Source: Exophiala sp. HKRS030 (lineage: Eukaryota > Ascomycota > Eurotiomycetes > Chaetothyriales > Herpotrichiellaceae). Taken from it: 64,000 nucleotides of DNA. The stretch covers positions 3,472,001-3,536,000 of the forward strand of contig JAHWDD010000006.1 of the NCBI GenBank assembly GCA_023897205.1, written 5' to 3'. The translations under genes and the position numbers were made by a program. The notes below the pieces were generated by a model that was given only the letters and a program-made list of their open reading frames with translations, did not search any database and had not been told where the DNA came from. Below, piece by piece: positions 36,618 through 47,494 of this stretch (the first letter of the stretch is position 1; the number at the start of each line of letters is the position of its first letter).

Positions 36618-37362
36618 GATCGGCGAGAGGGGCTCGCTCTACGCGATGCAAGGTTATTCCTTGAGGAAAGATAGGGACATAAACACTGCTTGAGGTGAGA
36701 GAGAGGTGTATCTGGTGGTAGGCAGTGTCTGGGTGTTCTGGGTGTTCTGTCCGTCCTCCTGTCAGGCTCGAGATTTCTCCAGATGATGATGATGATGATA
36801 GGTTCCGGAGAGGTTTCTCTGCAACGACAAGGGCTAGGCGTCGATTATAGGCCCGTCGTGAACATTGATAGAATTTCAATCGGCGCAGTTGTGATACACG
36901 GAGGGAGGGCGACTTGGACAACTATCATTCCCTCTCCATCCCCCTCGCCGCCGCAGTTGCCAAGCCTTGCACTAGCGCCGAACGTCGAGGCTTGAAATGC
37001 TCAATTACTTTTTTCCTAAACGTGGAATTCTTCTTCCTTTTCTTCTTCTCTTATTCAAGCGTCCAAAAGACAGTGCAATGCAGCATCTTCAATGAGTTTT
37101 AGCATTTTGCTATAACGAACTGAAACATTCAATTGCCAGACTTTGCGATTTAGAGACGCGTAGACCAAATTCATTTATGAACAGCGGCGCCATAAGAGCT
37201 GGCTGAGTACTTGTTCCTCCTACGGGGCAACAACGGTTACTTAGGCGGTGTCAGAGGCTCCAAACATTTGCATCTTTTCTGTACAGTAGATTGAGTTATT
37301 TATACACGGGGAGAAGCAACCATCTGCTAATCGCGTTGGTGGTGTGTGTCTCGCGGCAAGTT
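36618..37362. other. Intergenic region with a short GAT repeat
   Basis: Spacer between APM1 (5' side) and the 3' end of the mL57 gene. (GAT)6 at about 36782-36799; a T/C-rich run at 37005-37055. No gene seen. Confidence 0.45.
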
Positions 37363-38305
37363 CTACTCGCTTGCTATATTCCTCCTCGCGCCTATCGCCA
37401 GAACCTTGTCCTTCGCTATTTGATTCGCGACTGCGCTGCCTTGTTCTAGAGCTAGAGCACCGATGATTGCTGCCAGCGCTTGAGCGTATACCACGTCCGC
37501 CCCGGATGCGCTTAAATTGTCCGGCTGTAAGGGATTAGCTTGCGACGGCCAGCAATGGGTGGGTGCTATATTCAACTTACCATTCTAGGATGCCACCGTA
37601 CAATGTCGGGAATCCCATAACGTGTAGCTATATTCGCCAGATTCTTGTGGTGCGTGAGAAAGCTTCTCGAGCCACCGCACAAAACCTCCACAGCTTGGGT
37701 TGCGGGATGCTTGAAATGCTCTCGACCATAGGTGTCATGCTGCTTGTCTTTCAGGAAGTGTGCAGCATCGTCCGTCTTGGCTAGCAGGCCTAACGAGCAT
37801 TGTAACTCCAATATTCTCTTGCCTATATCACCGTCAATCCGGAAGCCCTTGGTACTGGTGTAAACCTCGCACGCGCCAACTCACCTAAAAAGGCCAATCG
37901 ATCGTTAAACCCTCGTCTGCCATGATCAAAACTCTTGGATGTGATAGCAAGCCACTTGGTCTCTTCCGACAACAACTTATCTCCACCTTTTCCCAGGAAC
38001 CGGATGTACATTTCGTCTAGTTTCCGCGGATCCGAGTTGCACACGAGCGGAGTGACATTGGGATTAACTAATCTTGATCGCACTGGTGCTTTCATGAGCG
38101 GCGGCGTCTGAGACCATCTTGAAGGCTTTTCCGCGTCGACTTCCATCTCCGACTGTTGAGGATTTGCTGTTGAGAGATTGCGGTAGGACGAAGGGGTCTT
38201 GCGACGGAGAGGTCGTGCATGGAGGCATTCACATATGGGACGAGGTCGAACAGGTCGTAGGACATCGAACGCTGCTCTTAGAGAGCTCGGTTGCTTTAGA
38301 GACAT
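37363..38305 (-). CDS. MRPL15: Mitochondrial large-subunit ribosomal protein mL57 (MRPL15), RNase III-like fold
   Basis: Three exons (38305-37885, 37822-37581, 37524-37363), 274 residues, from MSLKQPSSLRAAF. The N-terminus is Arg/Ser-rich and low in acidic residues, as in a mitochondrial presequence. The core shows LDEMYIRFLGKGGDKLLSEE, WLAITSKSFDHGRRGFNDRL and AFLGKRILELQCSL, the RNase III-like signature of the fungal mL57 family, where catalytic residues are not kept. The C-terminal part (YAQALAAIIGALALEQG) matches the second helical part of the fold. Structural role in the mitoribosome, known from the yeast homologue. Confidence 0.9.
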
Positions 38306-38679
38306 GGCGAAATGAAAGAAAGAGGGTTTTATCTCACACACTCCTTATCACAAAAGCGATGTGATAGTTGGCGGCAGAGGTAGGTTGTATTAATATTGAT
38401 GCTCAAGCACTCTCGTTTCAAACCCCGAAATGGAAAAGGAAAATCTTTGGTGGTTAAGTGGCAAATGGTTCGCCGTACTACCTCTACAGCGGAGCTTTGA
38501 GAAGAGCGCGCCAGTTGAGCAACACACATCACGATTTCTTTGTATAGAGACCACAGAGACCTAAGGTACCTTTCACTTCTATTACAACCTTGCATTTCCT
38601 ATTACTTCAACATGGCGCAAATCTAATGTAGGCTGTCAGAGTCTATCAAGTTTGTCTTCAATGTACACTGTATTTATAC
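38306..38679. other. Short spacer between mL57 and SDH1
   Basis: 374 bases, promoter side of mL57 and 3' side of SDH1; nothing further recognisable. Confidence 0.5.
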
Positions 38680-40688
38680 TTAATATGATCTCTTCTTTGG
38701 AGGCACTGATTTGCATTCGTTTTCATCCAATGTGTTCATGACCACATCACGATAGCCGACTCGAATCTCCTTGCCAACATCCTGCTGCCAGCTCAAACTG
38801 TGCTTCATAAAACGGGCATCATCTCTTTCGGGAAAGTCTTCCCGGGCATGACTGCCTCGGGACTCCTTTCGATCCAACGCACTCTTAGCTGTCTGAGTGG
38901 CGCATGTCAGCAGGTTTCGCATCTCCAAAGTCTCAACAAGATCCGAATTCCAGATCAGTGACTTGTCTTTGACGCAAACATCATTGATAAAAGCTGTTTC
39001 AACTTCTTGAAGACGTTGCAGTCCAGTCTTCAAACTCTCTTCGTTGCGAAATACCGCCACATCAGTCTGCATTGCCTTCTGCATCTCAGACCTCAGTTCT
39101 GCCGTAAGCCTACTACCATTGGCATTGCGGAAGTGCTCCAAATCCCGAAATCCCTCCATTCCCGTCTCAGAGTTGACACTGCCACCATTTCTGAAAACAG
39201 GCATTCCTGCTTCATTGTTTTCGGTGACATGTCCTGCAGCAGCACGACCGAAAACAACAATGTCAAGGAGAGAGTTTGCCCCGAGGCGATTCGCTCCATG
39301 AACACTTACACAGGCAACTTCTCCTGCAGCATAAAGACCATTGACTGCTCGCTCTGTCCCGTCTTCACGATCAATACGAAGGACTTGTCCTTTCCAATTC
39401 GTGGGTATGCCTCCCATGCAATAGTGTACCGTAGGGATGACAGGGATAGGTTGTTGAGTGACATCGACGCCTGAGAATATGCTTGCGGTTTCTGCTATGC
39501 CAGGAAGTCTCTCCATGAGCACGTCTCTAGGCAAGTGCGATAGCTGAAGAAAGACATGATCCTTTTCAGGTCCACAGCCTCGACCTTCGCGAATTTCCAT
39601 GTTCATACTCCGACTGACCACGTCACGACTCGCAAGATCTTTCGCTGTAGGTGCGTACCGTTCCATGAAACGTTCACCCTGCCCGTTCAACAAATAGCCT
39701 CCTTCGCCTCTCGCACCTTCTGATATTAACACGCCTGCACCATCTGCAGATTACAGACATTAGCTTAGTGTCATGATGAGGAATTTCGAGACTCACAAAT
39801 TCCTGAGGGATGAAACTGGATAAATTCCATATCCTGAAGAGGCAAACCAGCCCTGGCTGCCATAGCAAGGCCGTCGCCCGTCGATGTATGCGCCGAAGTT
39901 GCTGAAAAATATGCTCGACCATAGCCACCTGTAGCCAATATTGTGTTCCTCGCGAACACTCTATGTAAAGTCCCGGTCTCCATATCAAGCGCGGTAATGC
40001 CCACACAGTCTCCTCCATCCATTATGAGATCCAGGGCAAACCATTCGATGTGAAATTGACAGTTATGCTTCAAAGCCTCGCCGTACAAAGTATGTAGCAT
40101 TGAGTGGCCCGTCCGATCTGCCACACATGCTGTCCTATAAGCCTGGCCGCCTTCTCCGTATTTCAGACTCTGACCACCCAGTGGCCGTTGATAGATTAAG
40201 CCTTCCTCGGTCCTACTGAAAGGCATGCCATATTCCTCCAATTCACGGACGGCTCGTGGGGCCTCCCGACACATGTAATGGATCGCATCCTGGTCTCCTA
40301 GCCAGTCAGAACCTTTAACGGTGTCGTACATGTGCCATCTCCAATCATCCTCGGTCATATTTCCCAGGGCAGCGTTGATACCCCCTTGGGCAGCAACAGT
40401 ATGAGACCGGGTCGGGAAAAGCTTCGTCACCACGGCGGTATTCAAGCCTGCTTCAGTGAGCCCTACCGCCGCTCTAAGTCCAGCGCCACCAGCGCCGAGA
40501 ACCAAGGCGTCATACTGATGATCAATAACATGAAACTTTGCCTCCAGGTCTCCAAGTGACGAGGTTGTGGCTTTTCGTCGTTGGTGTAACATTCTGACTT
40601 GTGGTCGAGGCATCCATGGTGATTCGCATCGTCGGCTTGCATTTACAGGAGCCAACACCCGTGAAAGAACCTTAGAAGGTGATCTCAT
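38680..40688 (-). CDS. SDH1: Succinate dehydrogenase flavoprotein subunit, mitochondrial
   Basis: Two exons (40688-39797 and 39743-38680; 53-base intron), 651 residues, frame intact. A presequence-like basic N-terminus precedes the FAD-binding fold [19 protein letters not shown] (~59-77). [10 protein letters not shown] holds the His (~96) expected to bind FAD covalently. Further conserved blocks: [50 protein letters not shown] (spliced), [40 protein letters not shown], and the end [17 protein letters not shown]. It oxidises succinate to fumarate in complex II of the inner membrane. The Cys in VHYCMGG (usually Asn) and an unusual spacer after [12 protein letters not shown] are small departures; a second, accessory SDHA copy in this genome cannot be ruled out. 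Confidence 0.95.
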
Positions 40689-42750
40689 ACCGTTTGAACC
40701 CTTGGCCTTGTACTGAGGGCAGAAGATGTTTGATTGTCGTAGGGGTGACGTTCAAGCCCATCAGCAAGGACAGGAGGAAGATCAAGTTTCGAGAGGATCT
40801 CGGAGTAGATTTCGAGACCAGCGAAAGATTCCGAGATGAGGTCCGATGTCGTTCCGAGGTCCTCGATCAGCCAATTACGGCACCGGCATTGTTCATCTGC
40901 ATGTACAACTCTCTCCACGTTTTTCTGTGCAATATACTCCCTAGCTAGGTAGCGAGTACAAAAACACAAGGTTACAGTACTTTTGGATTGACCAATTATA
41001 GAGAACACAATTTCTTCATCTACGTCAAGAAACCAGAGGGTGTGCCAACGGCCAGTCAGAAGGGCAGCTCTCGTGAGGGGTTCACCCACGCTGAAGGAGG
41101 CTCCAGCTCACCTGTTGGAGTTATAGGGGCTGCGTCGCACTGATAGGGGCTATTGGTCCCTAATTTTGATTCCTCACAGGCTCGTTTGGCACCGCTTTGG
41201 TGAAATACAAAGCCTATAGGGGACAATTCTTCGAAGTCGGGAGCTTCTTGTGGCTGGAGTCGGTCCTGTTCTCCGTACACGGAATGAATGACAGGGACCA
41301 AGGCAAGTGCGACCGAGTCCGCGTCGCCGTCCGCACCTTCTCCAGTCGTGTGCAGTGAAACTCAACCGCGCTTGCCGCAAGATGGTCTCAATGACGACAC
41401 TTGATGCTTCGTGGCTTTTTTAAATTCTATCTTGACTTCATCAAATTCCGGGGGAACTTCAGTTTTACATGCCCGTGCATGCCGCACTTGTACCAAACGT
41501 GCCTCTTCAGGTCTGGTCATAGAGTATACTGACAGGGCTGATTCCACTCACTCTCGACCAGGAATTCTATTCATGCGGAAGGTGCAGGCTGAGCCACCCT
41601 GCTGTAGTTCTCACTCCTAGCAGAGAATCGTACTTGAGAACCGACCTCAAAGGCCAGTGTATATCGGCAGACACCCTAGTAGGTACGGGGCACTCCCGAG
41701 TTTGCGACTTCGAGCTGTGAGCCACGACGTCCACCATGTCCGGTTGCAGAAGCATTTTCAAGACGGATCAGTACACCGGCGTATCTGGGGACAATGGCTC
41801 CTCTCAAGCCGTCGAGGATTCACATCAAAGAGGGTTAAAACTGCTACCACGGTAAACCCCACCGTCGTCAAGATTCAAAGCTCCAGGGTGCATGTTTGCA
41901 TTTCAGAATGTAGCGCAGGTGGGTTGATTACTTTGCATCTTCACTGCAAAGGCGAGCGGTGCGCTTTCCCTTTTCTTTACCGGTTCGTAACATCTACGAA
42001 TCATCTTCCTGGCCGCCTAACAAGGAAAGACTTACTCAATGAACTACGCTTCTTCGAGAGGAGAGCACTTTCTTTTGGTCTAGACTAGGCAACCCCGATC
42101 TGTCTTTGCCTCCATGTTGCTGCCACTACTTGTTGTGGCGAATCTGTTCGAGGGAAAAGGCCTTATCTTCAGTCCATACTAAAAATTCAGCACATCAGAA
42201 AAAACTCAAATAAAGGCGGTGAGCGTCAAACTACCGAGCACCGAGTTGAGATTCCAAAGGCACGAAGTTTACTAAATTGCTGACCTTTCCCTTCCAGGTT
42301 TTATTCGGAGGATGATGGAGTAAAGTTTTCGTCCAACATACTTTCACGATAGCGAGCAGGATATGAGACCAATACCCAAGTCATCCACTGGTTAATCGAA
42401 TTCGACGTAACATGTAGCAGCCAAACTGTGACCTCGACCAGCGTGGAACATCTCGCCTGCAAGAGATTCAATATGGGCATTCAGCTTTGCCGCCAGACCT
42501 GATAACCCCGGCATGCGCAAGTCACAGAAACAAATCGTCATGAGATCTTTCTACAGCTCGAGGGATGACATTGAAGAAGACGTTATACTATCATTGAATG
42601 TGCTCAGCTAGTGACATGGGCAAGAATGTTGGTGCCTTCAATTCAGGGCCACAGCAAGAGGATCCAAAATGCATTCGAGGCATCCCGCTAAGAGGGTAGA
42701 ACCAAGTTCACAGACGGGAGATGCCTTGCGTCCCTCTTGGGACGAAAAAT
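40689..42750. other. 2.1-kb intergenic region, no gene seen
   Basis: Contains the SDH1 promoter side at its left end and the DJ-1-like gene's 3' side at its right end. The frames are under 145 codons with no family resemblance. Confidence 0.4.
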
Positions 42751-43590
42751 TTAGTTCTTGCCATAGAACTTTTCATAAAGGGGGTCCACAGCACCTTCGG
42801 CGATTTCTCTCCAGTCATATTCCAGGGATTGGGCGAGGCTTCTGGATAGCTCAAGACCACCATAATGATGAGCGATGAAAGCCAGCGTCACATCCATGCC
42901 AGCACTGATTCCTGCTGAAGACCAGATCTCTAGGTCAAGTCCCTTGCCAGGTGTCTCAGAAGGCAAGCTGCGGACCCACCGCGCCCAAGTCTGCCATTTG
43001 ACGCTAGGGTGTTGATCAGCTACAGATTTGAAGCGCTGCATATTGACGGTTGCGCGGCGTCCTTGGAGTAAACCAGAACGTGCAAGTATATCTGAGCCAG
43101 TACAGACGGTAATGACTGCACTTTTCAGATGCGGAGCCACTCGGGGAAGAAAGTCAACCAGATCTTGCACGTTCGATACCCTTGAGCCATCTTGTTTGAT
43201 TCGATCTATCCTCGAACCAAATCCACCAGGAATAAACAGTACGTCCACAGGTTTCAGGCGGCCTTCTTGGCTGACACTACCATTTTCCAAGGCCTCGAGG
43301 TATTCTTGGAAGGTGGTGTCTGGCTGTAGGTATTGGTTGAAGGCGGGATTGACGTTGCCCGCGGTCTCGGGAAAAGATGCGGCGAGGTCAAAGGACCATT
43401 TTCCACTCTTGGGTGGAATGGGTTTGGAGGGCACAGGATCCAATGTATCAGAGATCAAAGTCAGGGTAATTGGGGTTTCGGTCTGACGAAGGGAGAGCAG
43501 GTTCAGGATGTCCAGAGGACCGGCGAGATCCAGCAACTGGTAGCCGGGAAAGAGCACCAAGAGATAGTTCAATGGCTTTGAGGCGGCCAT
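42751..43590 (-). CDS. DJ-1/PfpI (class I glutamine amidotransferase-like) protein
   Basis: Single exon, 279 residues, start MAASKPLNYLLVLFPG. The N-terminal strand-turn YQLLDLAGPLDILN (~17-30) and the nucleophile elbow VITVCTGSDILARSG with Cys163 match the DJ-1/PfpI superfamily, closest in pattern to the isonitrile-hydratase/AraC-regulator-like branch. VLFIPGGFGSR (~117-127) and SAGISAGMDVTLAFIAHHYG are further family signatures. A roughly 40-residue insert (about 65-110) separates the first and second parts. The exact reaction cannot be read from the sequence; an enzyme on small electrophiles or isonitriles is possible. Confidence 0.9.
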   Translation of the reverse strand: MAASKPLNYLLVLFPGYQLLDLAGPLDILNLLSLRQTETPITLTLISDTLDPVPSKPIPPKSGKWSFDLAASFPETAGNVNPAFNQYLQPDTTFQEYLEALENGSVSQEGRLKPVDVLFIPGGFGSRIDRIKQDGSRVSNVQDLVDFLPRVAPHLKSAVITVCTGSDILARSGLLQGRRATVNMQRFKSVADQHPSVKWQTWARWVRSLPSETPGKGLDLEIWSSAGISAGMDVTLAFIAHHYGGLELSRSLAQSLEYDWREIAEGAVDPLYEKFYGKN

Positions 43591-45086
43591 GGTGGGGCTT
43601 GTATGGAGGGAAAGGGAAATGAAAAAGTGCGAATGTCGAAGCTACAGGGCCGATGGCGTTCTTTATACTTTTTGAGTCTTGGAATGATGATATTGGCAGA
43701 TATTGGAGAAACCAAAGGGCGTGTTCAAACTTCAGCGAGTGGCATTACCAAATTCGTAAGAATTTCCTAATGTGGTCTTAGTAAAATATCATGGTAGAGG
43801 CCCCAGCTGTGGGGAAGTGATCAAAGTGTGAGCACCGGGTAGATGTTCCCGGTGAGGACATTTACATGACCTTCAATGTATTTGCAACAGCGGTGGGATG
43901 AATTCTGCCTCCTATACATTTATTTCACCAATCAAGCGTAGTAATCAATGAACAAATAAGGGTTGCCAGATCGATATGAATTCTTTTTGATAGTCTTTTC
44001 TATTCTATGATCTGCACTCCACACTAGACTGCTTACAGTGATCAGTAGTGCGTACCACTGATACCAAAAGTGCTAAATTGCGGCCCTGCCACAGAAAACT
44101 AGCCACCACCAGCCCCACTAACAAGCCACGTGCAGCCACTCACAGCCACTCGCAGTCACCCACATTCGCCCACAGTTTTTACTCGTGACTCTGTCCTTTT
44201 GCCTGGGTGGCAATCGAACAGGCCCAACCAATCAGAGGAGCTCTTGGCAAAGGGACATCTGACTCACACTCGACCGAGCCATTTGTTGCCGCAGTCTGCG
44301 CAGCCTGATCGTTGTACTTTCTTCCACCTGACTCTTCTTTTTTCCAACCATCAGTTTGCAACCACTGGCACTCTTGCTGTTACTGCCTGATCTTGTGAGC
44401 AATCATCCGCCACTCCAACCATACCTTCTGCCCTTTTCTCGTCCGCTGTTCGCGTTGAATCTTACTCGCCAGGCCTGGGACGGATGCGGCCTTCATTGGA
44501 CCAGTCCCGCCTTTTGTACCACAAATTCAGGATGACGCCTCTCCTTCGTCCAATCCTCAAGTCATGCTCAATGGCAAAGTACGATTACTCTTCAGTCATG
44601 CTCTCTGCCTCTGCCTGTGTCTGCGCCTGCGCCTGCTCCTGCAGTTTCATTCCCTCAATGCGCACAGTCTTCTACGACTGCCCACTGTCATCTTCCATCA
44701 TGCTTTCCTGCATGAAATGACCCAGATTTTACAAAGGTGATCTTGACATCGTTAACCAGTATCCCTTTCATCCACCGTCTCCATCTTGCCCCATATCATA
44801 CTAAAACAGATCTACGATATACTCTACACGCTATTTACCTGACCCAGTCTATCCACTCTCTTTGCTCAACCAGACTTGACAGAACCTTGTCTGACTTTGC
44901 AACGCCCTCGAGCCTCTACATTCGAAACTTACTGCCCTCGCGACGGGAGGTCCTCAGACGATAAGCAAGCCCCATCGCTTTGTAAAAGTTTGAATAGTGA
45001 CCAAACCGGTCGTACCATACAAGCCCAAAATTCTCGTGAGGCTCTCTCGAGGACCTATTGAGGACCTATTGAGCCTTTTTCGCAGG
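43591..45086. other. Intergenic/5' leader region, pyrimidine-rich
   Basis: Two divergent genes flank it. 44100-44180 has imperfect CAGCCACTC-like repeats, and 44600-44645 has CTGCCT-type hexamers. 44260-44980 is C/T-rich like a fungal 5' UTR, and short upstream ATGs are present. No separate gene supported. Confidence 0.4.
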
Positions 45087-46402
45087 ATGGCCCAGGCTAT
45101 ATCTGTCACTGAAGCCCAGCACTTGCGCTCGCGCTCTCGACGTCTTCACTTGCGCACATCGTCTAGATCGACCTCGCCAGACCAGAAAGCAGCAAATATG
45201 AGTTCAAGAATGAGATACACCGACGAGGACTTCAAGGCCGCCGAGATCCTCCTGAGTATCTCCAGGTCAGCCCCGGTGGCGAAGACAGTTCCTGTTCGTA
45301 CTGGCTTCGTTGCCATCAACGAAGATACAACAAGCCACACACCACTCGACAGGATCCACGATGATCACACAAGGTTGCCTGCGCCAAAGACGAGACAGCC
45401 TCTCCAAGACAAAGACGCAAACGCAAATCTCAAATCATCTGCCCGTCCTTCCAGTGGTCGTAAATTTGGAGATGCCCTCCCTCTCACAAGCCCCCACTCA
45501 AAGCAAAGTCCATTCACCGCGCAGTCCGTATCCCTCCAAATCAAAGTTCGACCAAGTCGGTCGGGGCGGTTGAGCCTACACTCAAGACGGCTGGCCAATC
45601 CACGCGCGTAGTCAAGGGAAGTGCGGCTGGAGACAGCAAACGCAAACGTGACGAGGACTCGACACCCGAAAGCGAATCGGCAGCATCACAGAAATCCGCA
45701 AAAATCAAAGGCAGGCGTGAAAAGCACGATTCAAACAGTGACAAGGCAAAGCCAGAATCTCAACAGCTGGGGATTAATTTTCGGCATGCCATGGGTCGTC
45801 GGTCAAGCCTCAATAACGATTATCGTGCCTTTGCCGATGCGGTTCTCCCTCAAGTCGATCCTGACGATCAACTCACACCGTATAATGTTCAACTGTCTGA
45901 GATACAACAAAAGCAAGCCCGTGAGATAGACCTAGGAGATCCTGGCAGACTCCACAGGGTCGAACAGCAGTTCTGCCGGTCCTGGAGCATCGAGTATGAC
46001 ACTTATCGCTGTCAAAAATATCGTCTCTTTCTTGGTCTTGCCTTCTACACCGAGTTCAACAGGCGTAAGTTTTCACTTCACAAGGGCCCAGGCAAATTCA
46101 AGGTCTACAATGCTTCCAAAGCACAAGCGCAGTATTTCGGAAATGTGGATGCCAATAAGACGTCGTCGATGATGGCAGCATTTGAGCACTGGGGTTGGGT
46201 TGTGCCGATGAGCGCAGGGTCTTCGGACCACTTTAGTCCTCCCTCCAAATATTTCAAACTGTTTCCCCAAGAGCTGCGAAACAGGTTGATGGACGAAGTG
46301 GCACGCGCCGAGTTGGAAGATTTGCATCCTAATCAGCACGTGATTACTCGGTTGATGGAGCTTGAACGAGCAGCAAGAATGAACACCGCGGCGGCATCGT
46401 GA
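45087..46402 (+). CDS. Hypothetical protein, basic/disordered N-terminus and globular C-terminus (frame broken once)
   Basis: About 438 residues from MAQAISVTEAQHL (ATG 45087), or 401 from MSSRMRYTDEDF (45198). Both halves are protein-like but lie in different frames; adding one C to the C5 run at 45491-45495 (or one G at 45563-45566) joins them. The N-terminal part has YTDEDFKAAEILLSIS and then Ser/Pro/Lys-rich sequence with a nuclear-localisation-like SKRKRDEDSTPESE. The C-terminal ~200 residues look folded: LHRVEQQFCRSWSIEYDTYR, CQKYRLFLGLAFYTEFN, AAFEHWGWVVPMSAG and KLFPQELRNRLMDEVARAEL. I do not recognise the family; a nuclear role is inferred only from the basic cluster. Confidence 0.7.
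45491..45495 (+). other. Probable single-base deletion in the hypothetical nuclear-looking gene
   Basis: With six C the reading becomes LTSPPLKAKSIHRAVRIPPN and joins the downstream frame. The GGGG at 45563-45566 is an alternative site; which of the two is short cannot be decided from the sequence. Confidence 0.55.
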
Positions 46403-47494
46403 AGGAAGTGTCAGATTGAGTACTAGATGTACGACGATGTATTATGATGTACCATGATGTGCATATTACTAGGTGTCAACGCAGCGTTAGGTAGATAGGT
46501 TATTTCCAAGTACCATAGCATGAATGCGATTTATTCTCTCGACGAGACCCTTACTGGCTGAGCTGTGCGTACAAATTGTGATTACAACTCACAGCCTTCT
46601 TGTTTGGCCCATGGATTCTAATTTCTCCATGGTCTCGCCTGTACGGTATTCAACCATCCTTAGGCAAAATAATGTACTAATCCGGGACAAACCGAGCTGA
46701 ACAGCCCAGAGACACCGACAAGCTCCTAGCTAAAGAGATTGTGGACCGAATAGCCGACGTCGCCGTGAACCCTGGACGCCCATTCTTGGACAAAGCTTCC
46801 CTGACCAGTGACCACGATGTTTACCTAGCTAATTAGGGAAAAGGGCTGGGGGTTTTGGACCAAGAGGAGAAATAAGCATTGCATAAGATCAACAACGGGG
46901 CCCATTATGTCATCTTTCATCTTAGACCTTGCCAAACAGCCAACGCCCTCTTTTTGAGTTCCAATTATTCCTCGAAAGAGAAATAGATTCGAGTCTCAAG
47001 GTTTTGTGCACTTTTGCATCCATGGATTTATGAAAAAAGGGCATCAATCCCACGCGGAAAATCACCGATCACGGGAGGTGGAAGGGAGGCCGGCTGAAAC
47101 TCTCTCCACACGACCTACGACCGTCCTCCATCTCTTACATTGCTTTTTGTCTTGCTCCTAGACTTGTTTCCATGATTAGTTTCATCACCGATATACCTGG
47201 GTACTATCAGGAACCGCTTTGGTGGAACTCTATGGTCCCTTGTCAAGGTGTTTCCCATTCCGGCATCCCCGGTGCCCTTGTCCTGCCACTCCAGCTCTCC
47301 TCGCGTGTCCACTCAAGCTCCCATCACATTGGTGTAAACAAGTGCTAAATCTTTGTCATTCTTACACCATTTCTACGCATCTCGTGGATCTCTATACTCG
47401 TTACGTTTCTCAAGAACCTATATACGACCCATTGGGGGGGTCCTTGACTGAGGTCTTGGGCCGCAAATTTCTACTCCTTTACAGAGTGGATATT
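46403..47494. other. Intergenic region, no gene seen
   Basis: Starts with ATGATGTA-rich sequence just after the stop codon (46425-46470). 47100-47490 is the likely promoter and leader of the DUF2421 gene. Confidence 0.4.
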
